Origin: Melioribacter sp051488685
Lineage (GTDB): Bacteria; Bacteroidota; Ignavibacteria; Ignavibacteriales; Melioribacteraceae
DNA: 64,000 nt
NCBI RefSeq assembly: GCF_051488685.1
Contig: NZ_JBPSEH010000001.1
Span: 620,001-684,000 of the forward strand
Reading direction: 5' to 3'
Shown: positions 61,912 through 64,000 of the stretch, in pieces
Position numbering within the stretch: position 1 is the stretch's first letter
Layout: every line of letters starts with the position of its first letter
Notes under the pieces: generated by a model
What the model was told of the DNA's origin: nothing
Databases searched by the model: none
Seen by the model: the letters and a program-made list of their open reading frames with translations, nothing else
Position numbers and translations under genes: made by a program

Positions 61912-62568
61912 ACAATTTTTTAACGAAAGATAAGAATTTGACAGGATATTATTCGGCAAAAAACTACCAATCCTTCAAAATTCACATTAGTTGCAGAGCT
62001 TAATCTACAACCACTTATCTATCAAATAACTTTCGAATTTCTTTAAATAAAAACGATTAGTCCAACTGAACAGAATTTTGAAATTAAATAGATTAAGAGC
62101 TAATACATATACTACGAGATATATTAAAACCAAGCAATATCAAATCTGTACTATCGCAATCGGGTAAACGATCAGAATTACCTTCCTTTAATTGGCTCAT
62201 CAATTTTTTTCTTATTATAAAATTAAACTGATTACCGTAGTCGACGACTAACCTGTTAAAGATCATTCTGTCAGTCAAATTTCAAAATGATCTGAGAATA
62301 CAATTTTACGACTAGATTTAAATTATGTGTAATATCGTAAGAACTGCGTGTTATAGTTCTGTAATCCATCCATTTGCTTTTAGTATCGATATAACCATAA
62401 GAAATAAAACTTCATTGGTCATTAATAAAATTCCAGTGTAAAAATTATGTTTATTTTCATTAAATAAACTGAATAATTATTTGTAAATTGTTTTACCGAA
62501 TGAATGAAAAATGGGATTGATTCACTATTCATTCTTAGAAGGACAGAAAAGAAGGCGGAGCATTAGAT
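61912..62568. other. 657-bp gap between SDR and DUF2461 genes
   Basis: AT-rich, no recognisable gene or RNA. It should hold the promoter of the SDR-AKR-SIR2 operon on the left and that of the DUF2461 gene on the right; I could not fix either one. Confidence 0.5.
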
Positions 62569-63258
62569 ATGACAGATATTAACTACATGAGTAAATTTCC
62601 GACGGCGCCACTCGCATTTCTGAAAAAACTAAAAAAGAACAACAATCGTAACTGGTTCGAAGAACATCGACGAGAGTACGAAGAAGATTTTCTTAAACCC
62701 GCTCAGGCTTTTGTTGAAATTATGTCGATGCATTTAATAGAAATCAAGCCGTCATTCCAGGCAGTCCCCAAAATCGACAAATCGATTTTCAGAATTCACA
62801 GAGACGTCCGTTTTAGTAAAGATAAAAAACCGTATAAAACCAATCTCGGTATTTTATTCTGGGAAGGTAAAGGAAAAAAAATAGAATCGAGCGGGCTCTA
62901 CTTTCACGTCGATCCGGAATCCTTTTTCATAGCCGTAGGAATCTACGAATTCACGAAAGAGCAACTGAAAAGATACAGAGATGTAGTTGCAGTTGAAACC
63001 AATGCAAGGCAATTGAACAAAATTTTGAGTAGCATCAAAAAGAAAGGATATACTATCGGCGGCAAAAGTTATAAGCAGGTTCCAAGAGGATACGATAAGA
63101 ATTATAAATTTTCCGAATTATTGCTTTACGGAAGTATTTATGCTTTTTACGAGGAGGACGTAAATTTCCTCGATGGAAAAGATCCTGTTAAGTTAAGTAT
63201 AAATACATTAATCGATTTGTTGCCGCTTCATAACTGGCTGATTGAAAATATATGTTAA
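62569..63258 (+). CDS. DUF2461 domain protein
   Basis: 229 residues, the normal length of the family. Opens FPTAPLAFLKKLKKNNNRNWFEEHRREYEE; family marks are F-R-I-H-R-D-V-R-F-S-K-D-K-K-P-Y-K-T-N, YFHVDPESFFIAVGIYEFTKEQLKRYRDVV and the closing FLDGKDPVKL. Function unknown; often annotated as a conserved protein. A G-rich ribosome site (GGCGGAG) lies 8 bases before the ATG. It ends in the bidirectional terminator shared with clpB. Confidence 0.88.
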   Translation: MTDINYMSKFPTAPLAFLKKLKKNNNRNWFEEHRREYEEDFLKPAQAFVEIMSMHLIEIKPSFQAVPKIDKSIFRIHRDVRFSKDKKPYKTNLGILFWEGKGKKIESSGLYFHVDPESFFIAVGIYEFTKEQLKRYRDVVAVETNARQLNKILSSIKKKGYTIGGKSYKQVPRGYDKNYKFSELLLYGSIYAFYEEDVNFLDGKDPVKLSINTLIDLLPLHNWLIENIC

Positions 63259-63261
63259 AAA

Positions 63262-63290
63262 AAAAGACGGACATTTTTTGTCCGTCTTTT
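63262..63290. terminator. bidirectional Rho-independent terminator
   Basis: Stem AAAAGACGGACA (63262-63273) pairs with TGTCCGTCTTTT (63279-63290), loop TTTTT. The A-run before and T-run after serve both strands, so it ends DUF2461 (+) and clpB (-), which converge here. Confidence 0.9.
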
Positions 63291-63295
63291 TTAGT

Positions 63296-64000
63296 TTACT
63301 TCTTCGAAAAACTTAAGTGACCTCTCTCGTCATATCTTACAATTATTGTATCACCGTTTTCATAGTTATTCATCAACAATTCGCTTGCAAGTGGATTTAC
63401 CAGATATTTTTGAATAGTCCGTTTTAATGGGCGAGCGCCGTATGTAACATCGTATCCATGGTTGACTAAAAATTCTTTTGCTTCTTCTTCTACTTCCAGC
63501 ATCAATCCTTTTTCTGACAATAGCTTTCCAACTCGTTGCAATTGAATATCGACAATTTGATTGATTTCGCTTTTCAGCAAAGGTTTGAAAAGAACAACTT
63601 CGTCAATACGATTCAGGAACTCAGGACGTATTGCTCTGCGTAATAATTCAGTTAACGAAACTCGTAAATCGCCCATTATATTTTCGAAATTATCTTCGTT
63701 AATTTCACTCAGCTTTTCTTGAATCAGATGCGAGCCGAGATTCGAGGTCATTATAATGATTGTATTTTTGAAATCAACTGTTCTGCCTTTATTGTCGGTC
63801 AAACGACCATCGTCCAGAACTTGCAACAATACGTTGAACACATCCGAATGAGCTTTTTCAATTTCGTCGAGCAATACAACTGAATATGGTCTTCTTCTGA
63901 CGGCTTCCGTTAACTGACCACCTTCTTCGTAACCCACATATCCTGGAGGAGCTCCAATTAGTCTGGAGACAGAATGCTTTTCCATATATTCGCTCATGTC
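63296..64000 (-). CDS. clpB: ATP-dependent chaperone ClpB, C-terminal part (5' end outside window)
   Basis: 235 codons to the window edge, open at 64000. Second AAA+ module: SRLIGAPPGYVGYEEGGQLTEAVRRRPYSVVLLDEIEKAH (pore loop and Walker B), TSNLGSHLIQEKL (sensor 1), RPEFLNRIDEVVLFKPL (arginine finger region), YGARPLKRTIQKYLVNPLA (sensor 2). The absence of an IGF/L loop favours ClpB disaggregase over ClpA/ClpX. It remodels protein aggregates with DnaK. Confidence 0.92.
   Translation of the reverse strand, partial: DMSEYMEKHSVSRLIGAPPGYVGYEEGGQLTEAVRRRPYSVVLLDEIEKAHSDVFNVLLQVLDDGRLTDNKGRTVDFKNTIIIMTSNLGSHLIQEKLSEINEDNFENIMGDLRVSLTELLRRAIRPEFLNRIDEVVLFKPLLKSEINQIVDIQLQRVGKLLSEKGLMLEVEEEAKEFLVNHGYDVTYGARPLKRTIQKYLVNPLASELLMNNYENGDTIIVRYDERGHLSFSKK

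Noticed and set aside
62093..62278. 61-codon minus-strand frame in the SDR-DUF2461 gap
   Set aside because: No ribosome site or conserved features.

Overview
The window (about 37-40% G+C by eye, lower in the middle) looks like chromosomal DNA from a member of the Ignavibacteria (Ignavibacteriota, Melioribacter/Ignavibacterium-like). Two secreted proteins end in a type IX secretion (T9SS) sorting domain with the 'YPNPFN / NFPNPFNPATEI ... GVYMYVL ... KKMVLLK' pattern typical of that group. The TonB-dependent receptor carries a carboxypeptidase-like N-terminal domain. Shine-Dalgarno sites (GGAG/AGGA) are common, and several promoters read as ordinary sigma-70 sites (TTGACA-17-TAnnnT). The assignment is an inference from protein style, not from rRNA.

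Layout. 1-994: 5' part of an M13 metallopeptidase. 1125-7285: arginine operon argC-J-B-R-G-H on the minus strand, with a promoter fully covered by a 10-bp-period ARG-box array, divergent from a TM1266-type small regulator. 7727-18818: mixed household genes (AlkD-like repair protein, ClC channel, SpoIIE-type phosphatase, RluA-type pseudouridine synthase, YgjV/GNAT-like protein, alanine racemase, several lipoproteins and exported proteins). 18874-24579: a TetR/HlyD/ABC-ABC/permease-permease efflux operon laid out like E. coli cecR-ybhGFSR. 24698-28875: C1 peptidase, orphan GroES-like protein, methyltransferase, thioredoxin reductase and an unusual thioredoxin. 28876-38255: an AT-rich accessory island with McrB/McrC, an unrecognised 277-residue protein divergent from a WYL regulator, and a TTG-started SPPY methyltransferase plus HNH endonuclease bracketed by two ~199-bp direct repeats that still show a transposase-like C-terminal reading frame. 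38256-42167: NAD biosynthesis nadB-nadC-nadA-yjjX. 42225-46352: a beta-helix-type repeat protein, an ATP-cone/uridine-kinase fusion, a SagB-type nitroreductase and an aldose 1-epimerase. 46368-58906: a galactan/galactoside utilisation locus (GH-A hydrolase, GH53 endo-galactanase, beta-helix protein, TonB receptor, GH2 with a LamG-like insert) with two identical LacI-type operators. 59027-61911: SDR, aldo/keto reductase and SIR2-like protein in one operon. 62569-64000: DUF2461 protein, a bidirectional terminator and the 3' part of clpB.

How parts work together. Arginine is made from glutamate by the acetyl cycle, with ArgR encoded in its own operon. The galactan locus should cut beta-1,4-galactan outside the cell (GH53, T9SS-exported), import oligomers through the TonB receptor, cleave them with GH2 and feed galactose through the epimerase. 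The accessory island combines a modification-dependent restriction system, a type II-like R-M pair and a WYL-controlled unknown gene. That WYL pair is the best candidate here for an undescribed defence function.
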